Shown: positions 1 to 8,219 of the stretch, piece by piece
Position numbering within the stretch: the first letter of the stretch is position 1
Layout of the letters: each line of letters begins with the position of its first letter
Source: Bifidobacterium angulatum DSM 20098 = JCM 7096
GTDB taxonomy: Bacteria > Actinomycetota > Actinomycetes > Actinomycetales > Bifidobacteriaceae
Direction of reading: 5' to 3'
Length of the DNA stretch: 64,000 nucleotides
NCBI RefSeq assembly: GCF_001025155.1
Contig: NZ_AP012322.1
Coordinates: forward strand, 310,001 to 374,000
The notes under the pieces: model-generated
Told to the model about the DNA's origin: nothing
What the model saw: the letters and a program-made list of their open reading frames with translations, nothing else
Database searches by the model: none
Translations under genes and position numbers: made by a program

Positions 1-542
1 GTTGGGGCGTGCAGCACGGCGCTGTGTCTGATCCTATCTCCCTTGATAACGTTCGCGTGATATACGCGTTATCAAGAATATCATATTTTTCAACGTTTGA
101 TGATGGTGGTATGCATGCGATTTCATCTGGTTTGTCTAATTCTGAATCCGCTGTAGTCCTTGCGGTTATTGGTCTATGTGCCGCGCTTCTGCCGGAAGGT
201 GTCGGTTTATGGACGGTGCGGTTGATGGAACGATGAAAACGTTGGCGTTTGTCGTGATTTGTGTAGCGTATGTGAAATCAATGCGTTGTGGAAGAGAACG
301 TTATCAATGGCAGTTCGGTCAAGTATTTTTGCAGAAATGTCTGTTATTAAAAGAATGCGCTTATGGAGTGGTATTTAAAAAGTATTATGCGTGTAAAACA
401 GAATTCGTTGTTGGTAATGAGAGTTGCTTTACCAGCAAAACCTGTTGTTAAATAGTGAAGAAAACGCAACTCAATTGTATATGCAATCAAGTTGCAGTGT
501 TGGTGCATGGCGCCATAGATATTGGCAAAGAAAAGGAAAAAT
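1..542. other. AT-richer left edge without a convincing gene
   Basis: I see no convincing coding sequence here. Short open frames exist on the plus strand but lack an RBS and resemble no family I know. The stretch is clearly more AT-rich than the genes that follow. It holds an inverted repeat at 42-76 and a third copy of the same 9-mer at 299-307, listed separately. It may be the promoter or intergenic zone to the right of a gene outside the window. Confidence 0.5.
42..76. repeat. Inverted repeat with TTGATAACG arms
   Basis: The arm CTTGATAACG at 42-51 is matched by its complement CGTTATCAAG at 67-76. Inside the dyad, CGCGT (54-58) and ACGCG (64-68) add a second, inner dyad. The 9-mer CGTTATCAA occurs again at 299-307. 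The form suits a repressor operator, but no neighbouring gene in the window says which regulator. This is inference from symmetry only. Confidence 0.4.
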
Positions 543-974
543 ATGGCATTGCTTCAGGGATTTGAGGAAATCAACATGTCCGTTCCAACGGGAAAGGCCG
601 TGATGACGGTTACTGAATCCGTCGCACGTTTCAATAAGGCCACTGCAGCGGATCTTGGCTACCCCGCATATGTCAAGATTCTTATCAACGACAAGACCCG
701 CCAGATTGCCGTGCAGGCCTGTAACGCGAAAAGCGCCAACGCAGTGAAGTTCAGCAAGCCGGAAGGCAAGCAGACCGCCTCTGTGAATATTAAGGAAGCG
801 GTGGTGCTTGAAGCCCTGCATAAGTACTTCGAACTTCCGCAGGCTTCCGAGGGCGAGGTTGCGTACAAGTCCGTTGCCGGCACGATTCACGTCGAGGAAA
901 AGGTCATCATCTTCGACATTGATGCGGCGACCTCCGGAACCATGAAGAAGCGTGGCCGCAAGAAGAACGCTTGA
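543..974 (+). CDS. Hypothetical protein with basic C-terminal tail
   Basis: This is a 143-residue protein I do not recognise. I choose ATG 543 because AAAAGGAAA lies just upstream. A TTG at 522 would add seven lysine-rich residues. The chain looks soluble, with mixed alpha/beta character, no signal peptide and no membrane segment. It ends in a short basic tail (KKRGRKK) of the kind that contacts nucleic acid. It has its own terminator-like hairpin at 989-1020 and so is probably monocistronic. The next gene is a BY-kinase, but nothing visible links the two. Being a gene is likely; function is unknown. Confidence 0.7.
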   Translation: MALLQGFEEINMSVPTGKAVMTVTESVARFNKATAADLGYPAYVKILINDKTRQIAVQACNAKSANAVKFSKPEGKQTASVNIKEAVVLEALHKYFELPQASEGEVAYKSVAGTIHVEEKVIIFDIDAATSGTMKKRGRKKNA

Positions 975-988
975 TTTTTTTCCGATGA

Positions 989-1024
989 ATGCCCTCAAGC
1001 CGTGAATGGTTTGAGGGCATTGTT
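989..1024 (+). terminator. Hairpin terminator after the 143-residue gene
   Basis: ATGCCCTCAA (989-998) pairs with TTGAGGGCAT (1011-1020) across a 12-nt loop, followed by TGTT. The stem is perfect but the U-tract is weak. Confidence 0.6.
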
Positions 1025-1059
1025 ACACTTTTGAGCGAGGAAAATAAGAAGGGACTGCT

Positions 1060-2538
1060 GTGGCTGAAGAGAATGAGAATCAGGAAAGTGGGCAAGGCAT
1101 CTCGGATGGTAGCAGACCTTCGGGGATTACTTTCGCGGATATAGTTGTGATTATCCGTAAACATATCGCTACGGCAGCGATTTGTTTTGCGGTGATTGTC
1201 GGTGTTGCCGGTGCGTATGCTTTTCTCGCGGCACCTCAATATTCTGCAACGGCACAGGTGATTGCCACCTATAACGCTGCGCAGGATGGCGGTAATTCTG
1301 ACGACATTACGCAGCAGAATACTGGCGGAACCTACGTATCCAATCAAATCAAATCATATCCGACGCTTGCCACTACCGAAACGGTGCTGAAGCCGGTTAT
1401 CTCCCAGCTCGGTCTTGACGTTTCCGTAAAGGATTTGAGCAATCAGCTTACCGTGTCGAATCCTTCCAATACCGCGTTTGTGAATATCACTGCCACTGCC
1501 GGTGACGCCAAACAGTCGGCAACCATAGCTAATGCCGTCGCGGATTCCCTTCGTACTATCGTCGAGCATGACCTATATGCCAAAGGCGCTGCTGCGCCCA
1601 TTAAATTGACAGTGGTCCAGCGTGCCGCCACGCCTCAGGAACCGAGTGCCCCGAATAAGAAGCTATGCATCGCGGCCGGCGTAGTCCTTGGTCTGATTGT
1701 CGGTATCATTGCCGCTCTGTTGAAGGACCTATTGCGCACCAAGGTCGAGGAAGCCTCCGACGTGCGGGGCATCGTCCATGCCTCCGCGCTCGGCTCCATA
1801 CCGAAGAACGAGGCTTTGGAAGGCACGCGTCCTGTCATCATCACCGAACCCAATGGCTCGGTAACCGAGGAATACCGACGTATCCGTACGAACATCAAAT
1901 TCCTGGAAGTCAACAAGACGCCCGGTTATGGCCAGCTTCTGGTCATCTCCTCCACGTCGCCCAGCGAAGGCAAAACCACCACGGCCGTCAATACTGCTGC
2001 CGTACTTGCCGAGAACGGCGCGAAGGTGCTGCTTATCGACGCCGATCTGCGCCACCCATCCGTGGCCCACCATCTGGGCATCGAGGGCAACGTCGGTTTG
2101 GCACATGTGCTGTCCGGGCAGATGGCGCCGGTCGATGTGGTGCAGAATTACTGGAAGCCCAACCTGCATATCCTCCCGGCGGGCAAACGCCCGGCCAATG
2201 CCAGCCTGCTGCTGAATTCCGACATGATGAAAATGCTGGTCGACCAGGCGCTGCTGCAATACGATTACGTGATCATCGATACCGCGCCGCTCACCGTTTC
2301 CAACGATGCCATCGTATTCGGCAGTTGGACCAGCGGTATTATTCTCGTTACCGCCCGAGGCTTGTGCCGAAAGAAGAATCTTGAGGAGGTCGCGGATTCG
2401 CTGCGTACCGCCAAGGTGCCGGTGCTGGGCTTCGTGTTCAACTTCGCCAATCCGAAGAAAAGCCACAATGAGGCCTATTATTACTACTATGAGGATGGGG
2501 CGAAGCGCAGTGCTGCAAGGCGAGGCAGAAAACACTGA
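1060..2538 (+). CDS. Polysaccharide chain-length regulator / BY-kinase
   Basis: A 492-residue fusion of a Wzz-type chain-length domain with a bacterial tyrosine autokinase, as in the CpsC-CpsD/CapAB family that controls capsule or exopolysaccharide polymerisation. GTG 1060 follows AAGAAGGGA. Two membrane segments (about 36-56 and 202-221) bracket an extracytoplasmic loop. The cytoplasmic kinase has Walker A SPSEGKTTT (about 300-308), Walker A' LLIDADLRHP (about 324-333) and Walker B VIIDTAP (about 404-410). The C-terminus carries the expected tyrosine cluster, five consecutive Tyr near 473-477, and then a basic tail. No glycosyltransferases or Wzx/Wzy genes are in the window, so an EPS cluster, if present, must lie to the left or elsewhere. 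Confidence 0.92.
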   Translation: MAEENENQESGQGISDGSRPSGITFADIVVIIRKHIATAAICFAVIVGVAGAYAFLAAPQYSATAQVIATYNAAQDGGNSDDITQQNTGGTYVSNQIKSYPTLATTETVLKPVISQLGLDVSVKDLSNQLTVSNPSNTAFVNITATAGDAKQSATIANAVADSLRTIVEHDLYAKGAAAPIKLTVVQRAATPQEPSAPNKKLCIAAGVVLGLIVGIIAALLKDLLRTKVEEASDVRGIVHASALGSIPKNEALEGTRPVIITEPNGSVTEEYRRIRTNIKFLEVNKTPGYGQLLVISSTSPSEGKTTTAVNTAAVLAENGAKVLLIDADLRHPSVAHHLGIEGNVGLAHVLSGQMAPVDVVQNYWKPNLHILPAGKRPANASLLLNSDMMKMLVDQALLQYDYVIIDTAPLTVSNDAIVFGSWTSGIILVTARGLCRKKNLEEVADSLRTAKVPVLGFVFNFANPKKSHNEAYYYYYEDGAKRSAARRGRKH

Positions 2539-2565
2539 TTTGCTTTAAGACATGCGGAATCATTG

Positions 2566-2597
2566 GGGCGGTGCCTTACTTGGGGTGCCGCCCTTTG
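2566..2597 (+). terminator. GC hairpin after the BY-kinase gene
   Basis: GGGCGG (2566-2571) pairs with CCGCCC (2588-2593). The stem extends inward through two wobble pairs and is followed by TTT. Confidence 0.55.
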
Positions 2598-2749
2598 CAT
2601 ATTCGATAGGGAAGTTGCCAAGAGCCGACGGCGAATGTTGCGATATGTGAAAAGAAATGATGGGGCATGGGGATGCCGTTCCTCGTTCGACTAAACTAAC
2701 CGACGGAATATGCCTGAGGGCAGGATGAGAACAGAACGTAAGGCAGTAC

Positions 2750-4267
2750 ATGGACGAGCAGAAATTCACGGGGGAGCCTCTGAATCTCAGTTTTCCGGCG
2801 GTACAGAATCAGCAGAAGACGGACAAGCAGGGCGAACGGGTTGAATCGCCCGTGGTGTCGGGTGATATTGTCGACAGCTCTTGGGATTTCGAGCCGCTTA
2901 CCTTTCCGGATTTTGCGGCGGAAGCGGAGAAGGGGCCGCGTCATGCCGCTCCGAAGCGCAATATTCTGAGTGCTCTTGGTGCGGATACCACGGGTGCATC
3001 CGATGCGAACGAACCCGAAAGCCGCGATACCGATGAGGAACCCGATTCGCAGGGGAATGCCACCGTGTTCCTGCCGGAAACGGCATCTTCGGAAGGGACG
3101 CATCCCCTTGATCACATGCCCGCAACGCCGGTGACCGTGGAACAGCAGCCGGATCAAGCGCAAGTCTTCGGCGGTGAGCAGACCGTCACATTGCCGCCAG
3201 TGGTCGGTGGCGCCGAGGAGTTGGACAATGTGAGCGAATCGGAGGATTCCGGTTCGGGTTCAAGGCGTTCCGCATCCGGTAAGCGTGCCGGAACGCGCAG
3301 AAGGAACACCATCATCACCATCGTGGTGCTGGCGATCGTGTTGGTGGTAGGAATCGGCGGCTTCGTGCTGTGGAAGGGCGGCCAGTCCGGGAAACACGAT
3401 GATGCCGTGGCAGCCTGCTCCGAGGCATCAGAACAGTATGGCAAGGCGAAGAAGGCGTTGAACGCGGCATTGAAGAGTGCCGAAAGCGCCCAGTCGATCA
3501 CCGCGTCGCAAGTCACGGACGCCACGACCATAGAGCAGCTGAAGCAGCAGGTGAACAACGCCGGGCATTACGGCGAAGCGCAAAGCTGTGCCGCAAGCCG
3601 TTCGCTGACCGAACTGAAGAACGGCACCAAGAGCATGGAAACGCAGACCACCGATATGAACAGGAGCGCCGAGGCGATCCGCAAGGCGGTTTCCGCAGTG
3701 AACATCAGCAAGACGGCCATGGGCTTCAATTCGCTTAAGGATGCGGTCGCCACCGCCCAAGATCTGATGGACAACAGCAAGGGCGCGGTGAGTGACGAAT
3801 CCACACGTAGTGCATTGCAAGAAGCGATTGACGCCGCGAATGCCCTGATTTCGAAGAACAGTACGGATGATGCCGCTATTACCAGTGCTCTTTCCGCACT
3901 GAGATCGGCAAGCGATAAGGTGGAGAATTCCATGAGCGCTGCGACATCGCAGAGCGCTAGCGGAAACGACGGCACGTACGGCTATGGCACTTACGGCAAC
4001 ACTTACGGCTACAACACCGATGGCTACAACGGGTATGACAACGGCACATACAACGACGGCCAGAATCAGAACAACACCAATACCGGCGGGCAACAGAACA
4101 CCGGTGGCAACGATTCCGACTCCAAGCCCGATTCCGCCGGCGCCGGTGGAGAAAATGCCGGAAGCAATGGCAGCGCCAATAGCAGCCAGAACGGCACCGG
4201 CACAGGCAGCAGCTCGGGGAATGGGAACACTGCCGGCAGCACTCAGAGCACCGGCAATGGCCAGTGA
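2750..4267 (+). CDS. Membrane-anchored protein with Tyr/Asn/Gly-rich tail
   Basis: A 505-residue protein of unknown role. The first 185 residues are acidic, polar and probably cytoplasmic, ending in a basic patch. One hydrophobic segment (about 188-208) follows, which predicts a type II topology with the C-terminal 300 residues outside. The outer part is an alanine/serine-rich helical region with FIVAR-like character (about 215-400). It is followed by a low-complexity tail with YGTYG/YNTDGYNG-type repeats and then Asn/Ser/Gly runs. I see no LPxTG motif. I believe relatives in bifidobacteria have been labelled colicin transporter, and nothing in the sequence supports that name. A cell-surface or wall-spanning role is inference. 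Confidence 0.75.
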   Translation: MDEQKFTGEPLNLSFPAVQNQQKTDKQGERVESPVVSGDIVDSSWDFEPLTFPDFAAEAEKGPRHAAPKRNILSALGADTTGASDANEPESRDTDEEPDSQGNATVFLPETASSEGTHPLDHMPATPVTVEQQPDQAQVFGGEQTVTLPPVVGGAEELDNVSESEDSGSGSRRSASGKRAGTRRRNTIITIVVLAIVLVVGIGGFVLWKGGQSGKHDDAVAACSEASEQYGKAKKALNAALKSAESAQSITASQVTDATTIEQLKQQVNNAGHYGEAQSCAASRSLTELKNGTKSMETQTTDMNRSAEAIRKAVSAVNISKTAMGFNSLKDAVATAQDLMDNSKGAVSDESTRSALQEAIDAANALISKNSTDDAAITSALSALRSASDKVENSMSAATSQSASGNDGTYGYGTYGNTYGYNTDGYNGYDNGTYNDGQNQNNTNTGGQQNTGGNDSDSKPDSAGAGGENAGSNGSANSSQNGTGTGSSSGNGNTAGSTQSTGNGQ

Positions 4268-4323
4268 GCTGAATAACCGGCAGGACGTTCAAGCAGCCGG
4301 AAAGTAACGGCTATTCCCGGCAA

Positions 4324-4375
4324 ACGCATTGCGCCCTGTGCGCCGGCAACATCCGGCGCACAGGGCGCAATGCGT
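4324..4375. terminator. Bidirectional terminator between convergent genes
   Basis: A perfect 23-bp inverted repeat (4324-4346 and 4353-4375) with a 6-nt loop sits exactly between the convergent 2750-4267 gene and the minus-strand acyl-CoA ligase. It can serve both. Confidence 0.8.
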
Positions 4376-4388
4376 AACAAAGACTGAA

Positions 4389-6212
4389 TCAGCGCTTGCC
4401 GCCGTACAGATCGCGGTCGATCACTTCGGCGAACACACGGTTCACCGCTGGGCGCACGACCTTCAGACTCGGTGTCAGGCACTTGTTCTCCTGCGTGAGC
4501 TGGGTGTCAAGCACCACGAACTTGCGCACCGATTCCGCGCGGGAGACTGTGCTATTCGCCGCATCCACGTAGTGCTGGATTTCATCATGCACCGCGGCGT
4601 TCAATGCCAGGCGATCCAGCGGGGTGTCGGCGGAAAGATCATGCTTCGGCAGCCACTGCGCCAACGTCTCCGGGTCGAGCGTGATCAATGCGCCGATGAA
4701 CGGCCGCTGGTCGCCGACTACCACGGCATGCTCCACGATCGGGCATTTGCTGATTTCCTCCTCCAACGGGATGGGGGAGACGTTCTTGCCGCCTGCGGTG
4801 ATGATGATGTCTTTCTTACGCCCGGTGATGCTGATGCGGCCGGCGTCGTCGATGCTTGCCAGATCGCCGGTGCGCAGCCAGCCGTCCTCGGTGAACACTT
4901 CGGCGGTCTTCTCCGGCAGATTATGGTAGCCGCGGAACACGTTCGGCCCCTTGACCTGCAGCTCGCCGTCCTCGCTGATACGTACGGATGAGCCGGGGGC
5001 AGGCTGGCCGACTGTGCCAATCACATTGTCGTTGACACGGGTTGCTGCGAACGGCGCCGCGGTTTCCGTCATGCCGTAGCCTTGGATCATCGGCAGGCCG
5101 ATGCCGGTGTAGAAGTGCGCCAAGTCGAGGGAGAGAGGCGCGCCGCCGCAAGCCACATAGCGGATGTTCGGGCCCAGTGCACTACGCACGGTGCGGTATA
5201 CGAGCGCCTCGTACTTGGCATGTTCGGCGATCTCGCCAATGGTGTGCGATTCGCCGGCCTGCTCCTTGCGGCTCCACGTGCGTGCAGCCTCGGCGGCTTT
5301 CAGGAACAGGCGCCCCTTGAAGCCCATGCCGGCCTTATGCGAGGCGGCGTTATATACCTTTTCGAACACGCGTGGAACGCCCAGCAGGTAGGTCGGGCCG
5401 AAGCTGCGCAGATCGGGCAGCAGCGACTTCGTGTCCGGCAGGTAGCCGACCACACCGTCATCGGAGGCGATGGAAGCGTACTGGATGAACCGGGCGAAAC
5501 AGTGCGCCAACGGCAGGAACAGCAGCAGACGTGGATGATCGTCGAGGACTATCTCGTGCAGCGCCTGGCTGGCGGAGATCGTGATGCTCACGAAGTTGCG
5601 GTGCGTGAGCTCAACGCCTTTTGGCAGGCCGGTGGAGCCGGAGGTGTACACGATGGTCGCCAGATCGTCGACATGCACGGAGGCGGTGCGTTCGCCCAGT
5701 TCCTCGTCGGACACCGCCACGCCGAGCCCTTCCAGCGCGCCCAGCGCGTTGCCGTCGATCATGAGGATCTGACGCAGACTCGGGCAGTTGTCTTTGACGG
5801 AATCGAGACGGTCATAACGTTCGCGGTTGTCGGCGATGGCAAGTTTGACCGCGGAATCGTTCATGATGCGCTGCGCCTGGGAAGCGGAATCGGTGTCGTA
5901 GATCGGTACGCTCACCGCGCCCACCGCAGCCAGCGCGAAGTCGAGAATGCCCCATTCAAGACGGGTGGAGGAGAATAGCGTCACCGCATCGCCTTTGGCG
6001 ATGCCCAGCGCGATCAGGCCCTTCGCGGCGGAGACGACGGATGCATGGAATTCGCCGGCGGTGATGTCCTGCCAGCGCCCGGGGCCGAGCTTTTTCGATG
6101 CGATCACCGTGTCTGTTCCGGTGCGTTCGATGCGCCGGGTGAGCAGGGAATAGATGATCTGGTCGTCGTCCAATTCGATGGATGCGCCGGGAGTGGTGTA
6201 TTCGGAGAGCAT
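4389..6212 (-). CDS. fadD: Long-chain acyl-CoA ligase (AMP-forming)
   Basis: This 607-residue enzyme of the ANL/AMP-binding family activates fatty acids to acyl-CoA through an acyl-adenylate. The phosphate-binding motif YTSGSTGLPKG (about residue 195) is intact. So are the A5 motif GYGMTETAA, the TGDL motif and the GRKKDIIITAGGKN hinge/lysine region. I prefer ATG 6212, with AAAGAAAG about 11 nt upstream, over the in-frame GTG at 6222-6224, which overlaps that RBS. Bifidobacteria do not degrade fatty acids by beta-oxidation, so incorporation of exogenous fatty acids into lipids is the likelier use. It is divergent from pdxS across about 290 bp. Confidence 0.93.
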   Translation of the reverse strand: MLSEYTTPGASIELDDDQIIYSLLTRRIERTGTDTVIASKKLGPGRWQDITAGEFHASVVSAAKGLIALGIAKGDAVTLFSSTRLEWGILDFALAAVGAVSVPIYDTDSASQAQRIMNDSAVKLAIADNRERYDRLDSVKDNCPSLRQILMIDGNALGALEGLGVAVSDEELGERTASVHVDDLATIVYTSGSTGLPKGVELTHRNFVSITISASQALHEIVLDDHPRLLLFLPLAHCFARFIQYASIASDDGVVGYLPDTKSLLPDLRSFGPTYLLGVPRVFEKVYNAASHKAGMGFKGRLFLKAAEAARTWSRKEQAGESHTIGEIAEHAKYEALVYRTVRSALGPNIRYVACGGAPLSLDLAHFYTGIGLPMIQGYGMTETAAPFAATRVNDNVIGTVGQPAPGSSVRISEDGELQVKGPNVFRGYHNLPEKTAEVFTEDGWLRTGDLASIDDAGRISITGRKKDIIITAGGKNVSPIPLEEEISKCPIVEHAVVVGDQRPFIGALITLDPETLAQWLPKHDLSADTPLDRLALNAAVHDEIQHYVDAANSTVSRAESVRKFVVLDTQLTQENKCLTPSLKVVRPAVNRVFAEVIDRDLYGGKR

Positions 6213-6500
6213 AGATATCCGCACTTTCTTTGTGTCTCAGGCGATTTTGCCGCGCTTCCTTTCAGGTTACGCTTGCGTAGGTTGCGACACGTTGTGAAGC
6301 GCTCCAAAAACCGCGCTGATGTTTTGTCGGGTGCGAAATGGACGGGGGCGGGGAACATGGATTGCATCAGTACGGTGGGCAGGCCGCCGTAACACAATAG
6401 TGCCTTTGCACATTACAATGTGGTCGTAATGCGTGCCGGGGGCGTCACTTCCCCTAGCATGAGGTGGACAGCCATTGTAAAGAATCGAAGGGAAACGATT

Positions 6501-7376
6501 GTGGCCGAGAACCGTAACGAACTGAACAAGAATCTTGCCCAGATGCTCAAGGGCGGCGTGATCATGGACGTCACGACCCCGGAGCAGGCGCATATCGCCG
6601 AAGACGCCGGTGCCTGCGCGGTTATGGCGCTGGAGCGCATTCCCGCCGACATCCGTGCGGCCGGTGGCGTGAGCCGTATGAGTGACCCGGCAATGATCCG
6701 CGGCATCCAGGAGGCCGTGTCCATTCCGGTGATGGCCAAGGTGCGTATCGGTCATATTGCCGAAGCCCGCATCCTGCAGGCCATTGACATCGATTACATC
6801 GACGAGTCCGAGGTGCTGAGCCCGGCTGACGACGTGTACCACATCGACAAGAACCAGTTCGACGTGCCGTTCGTGTGCGGCGCCAAGAACCTGGGCGAGG
6901 CTCTGCGTCGTATCGCCGAAGGCGCCGCGATGATCCGTACCAAGGGTGAACCGGGCACCGGCGACGTGATTCAGGCCGTGCGCCACATGCGCACCATGAA
7001 CAAGCAGATCCACGAGCTCGTCTCCCTGCGCGACGACGAAGTGTACGAGGCAGCCAAGCAGCTGGCCGTTCCGTACGATCTGGCCAAGTACGTGCACGAC
7101 AACGGCCGCCTGCCTGTGGTGAACTTTGCCGCCGGCGGCGTGGCCACCCCGGCCGATGCCGCCCTGATGATGGAACTCGGCGCCGAAGGCGTGTTCGTTG
7201 GCTCCGGCATCTTCAAGTCCGGCGATCCGGCCAAGCGCGCCGCCGCCATCGTCAAGGCGACCGCCAACTGGCAGGACGCCGATCTGCTGGCCGAACTGTC
7301 CGCCAACCTGGGTGAGGCCATGGTCGGCATCAACGAGGACGAGATCGAAACCATCATGGCCGCTCGCGGCGAGTGA
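6501..7376 (+). CDS. pdxS: Pyridoxal 5'-phosphate synthase, synthase subunit
   Basis: PdxS (Snz) makes PLP from ribose 5-phosphate, glyceraldehyde 3-phosphate and ammonia supplied by PdxT. The 291-residue length is standard. GTG 6501 is preceded by GAAGGGAAA, whereas the longer frame from 6420 has no RBS. Lys80 in VMAKVRIGH is the Schiff-base lysine, and Lys148 in IRTKGE matches the second catalytic lysine. The family phosphate loop motif [12 protein letters not shown] is present. pdxT follows after 84 bp, so the two form the DXP-independent B6 pathway operon. Confidence 0.97.
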   Translation: MAENRNELNKNLAQMLKGGVIMDVTTPEQAHIAEDAGACAVMALERIPADIRAAGGVSRMSDPAMIRGIQEAVSIPVMAKVRIGHIAEARILQAIDIDYIDESEVLSPADDVYHIDKNQFDVPFVCGAKNLGEALRRIAEGAAMIRTKGEPGTGDVIQAVRHMRTMNKQIHELVSLRDDEVYEAAKQLAVPYDLAKYVHDNGRLPVVNFAAGGVATPADAALMMELGAEGVFVGSGIFKSGDPAKRAAAIVKATANWQDADLLAELSANLGEAMVGINEDEIETIMAARGE

Positions 7377-7406
7377 TCCGTCGCCCAATAGCCATTTCTG
7401 CAAGAA

Positions 7407-7428
7407 CGGGCAGCGGAGACGCTGCCCG
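7407..7428 (+). terminator. GNRA-capped hairpin between pdxS and pdxT
   Basis: CGGGCAGCG (7407-7415) pairs with CGCTGCCCG (7420-7428) around a GAGA tetraloop. No U-tract follows, so it is more likely an mRNA stability or attenuation element that sets the PdxS:PdxT ratio than a full terminator. That role is inference. Confidence 0.45.
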
Positions 7429-7460
7429 CTTGCATACGAAGCGAGAGTGGGGAAGCCCTT

Positions 7461-8081
7461 ATGGTCGTAGCTGTTGAATACATTTCCAAAGAAGAATCCG
7501 AAGATGTGGAATCCGTCAAGCATGGCGTGACCGGCATTCTTGCGGTGCAGGGGGCGTTCGCCGAGCATGCCGCCATGCTCGATAAGCTCGGGGCGCCGTG
7601 GAAGCTGTTGCGCGCCGCCGAGGATTTCGACGAATCCATCGACCGGGTGATCCTGCCCGGCGGCGAAAGCACCACGCAGGGCAAGCTGCTGCATTCCACC
7701 GGTCTGTTCGAACCGATCGCCAGGCATATCGCCGCAGGCAAGCCGACATTCGGTACCTGCGCCGGCATGATTCTGCTGGCAAAGAAACTCGACAACGACA
7801 GTAATGTGTATTTCGGTGCTCTTGATGCGGTGGTGCGCCGCAATGCGTATGGACGGCAGCTGGGCTCCTTCGCAGCCACCGCCGATTTCGGCGACATCAA
7901 GGATTTCCCTCTGGTGTTCATCCGCGGGCCGTTCGTGGTGTCCGTCGGTTCCGAGGCGACTGTTGAGACCGAGATCGACGGTAATGTGGTCGGTCTGCGG
8001 CAAGGCAGGATCCTCGCCACGGCGTTCCATCCGGAACTTACCGAGGATACCCGCATCCACGAGCTGTTCCTCAGCTTGTAA
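7461..8081 (+). CDS. pdxT: Pyridoxal 5'-phosphate synthase, glutaminase subunit
   Basis: PdxT (Sno) is the class I glutamine amidotransferase that feeds ammonia to PdxS. The 206-residue protein has the oxyanion motif PGGEST (about 66-71), the nucleophile Cys100 in FGTCAG, and the His190/Glu192 pair in FHPEL. About 22 residues precede the usual family start (GVTGILAVQG). The ATG at 7461 is therefore either a genuine short extension or slightly upstream of the real start. Confidence 0.95.
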   Translation: MVVAVEYISKEESEDVESVKHGVTGILAVQGAFAEHAAMLDKLGAPWKLLRAAEDFDESIDRVILPGGESTTQGKLLHSTGLFEPIARHIAAGKPTFGTCAGMILLAKKLDNDSNVYFGALDAVVRRNAYGRQLGSFAATADFGDIKDFPLVFIRGPFVVSVGSEATVETEIDGNVVGLRQGRILATAFHPELTEDTRIHELFLSL

Positions 8082-8117
8082 GATGCTTGTGAATCCGGGA
8101 ACGGATTCTTTTGTGCG

Positions 8118-8153
8118 TGCCGCCCGTCTTCATTACAGTGAAGACGGGCGGCA
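8118..8153 (+). terminator. Hairpin after pdxT
   Basis: A perfect 15-bp stem (8118-8132 with 8139-8153) and a 6-nt loop. It is followed by TGCATTT, a weak U-tract. Confidence 0.65.
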
Positions 8154-8219
8154 TGCATTTCCCTGCCGAAACGGCTGTCGACTGCCGTATGGTCGTCGAT
8201 ATGACAGAAACGGGTAGAT

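Noticed and set aside
9..451. Two short open frames at the left edge
   Set aside because: They overlap each other, have no RBS, and the composition is that of AT-rich intergenic DNA with an inverted repeat inside.
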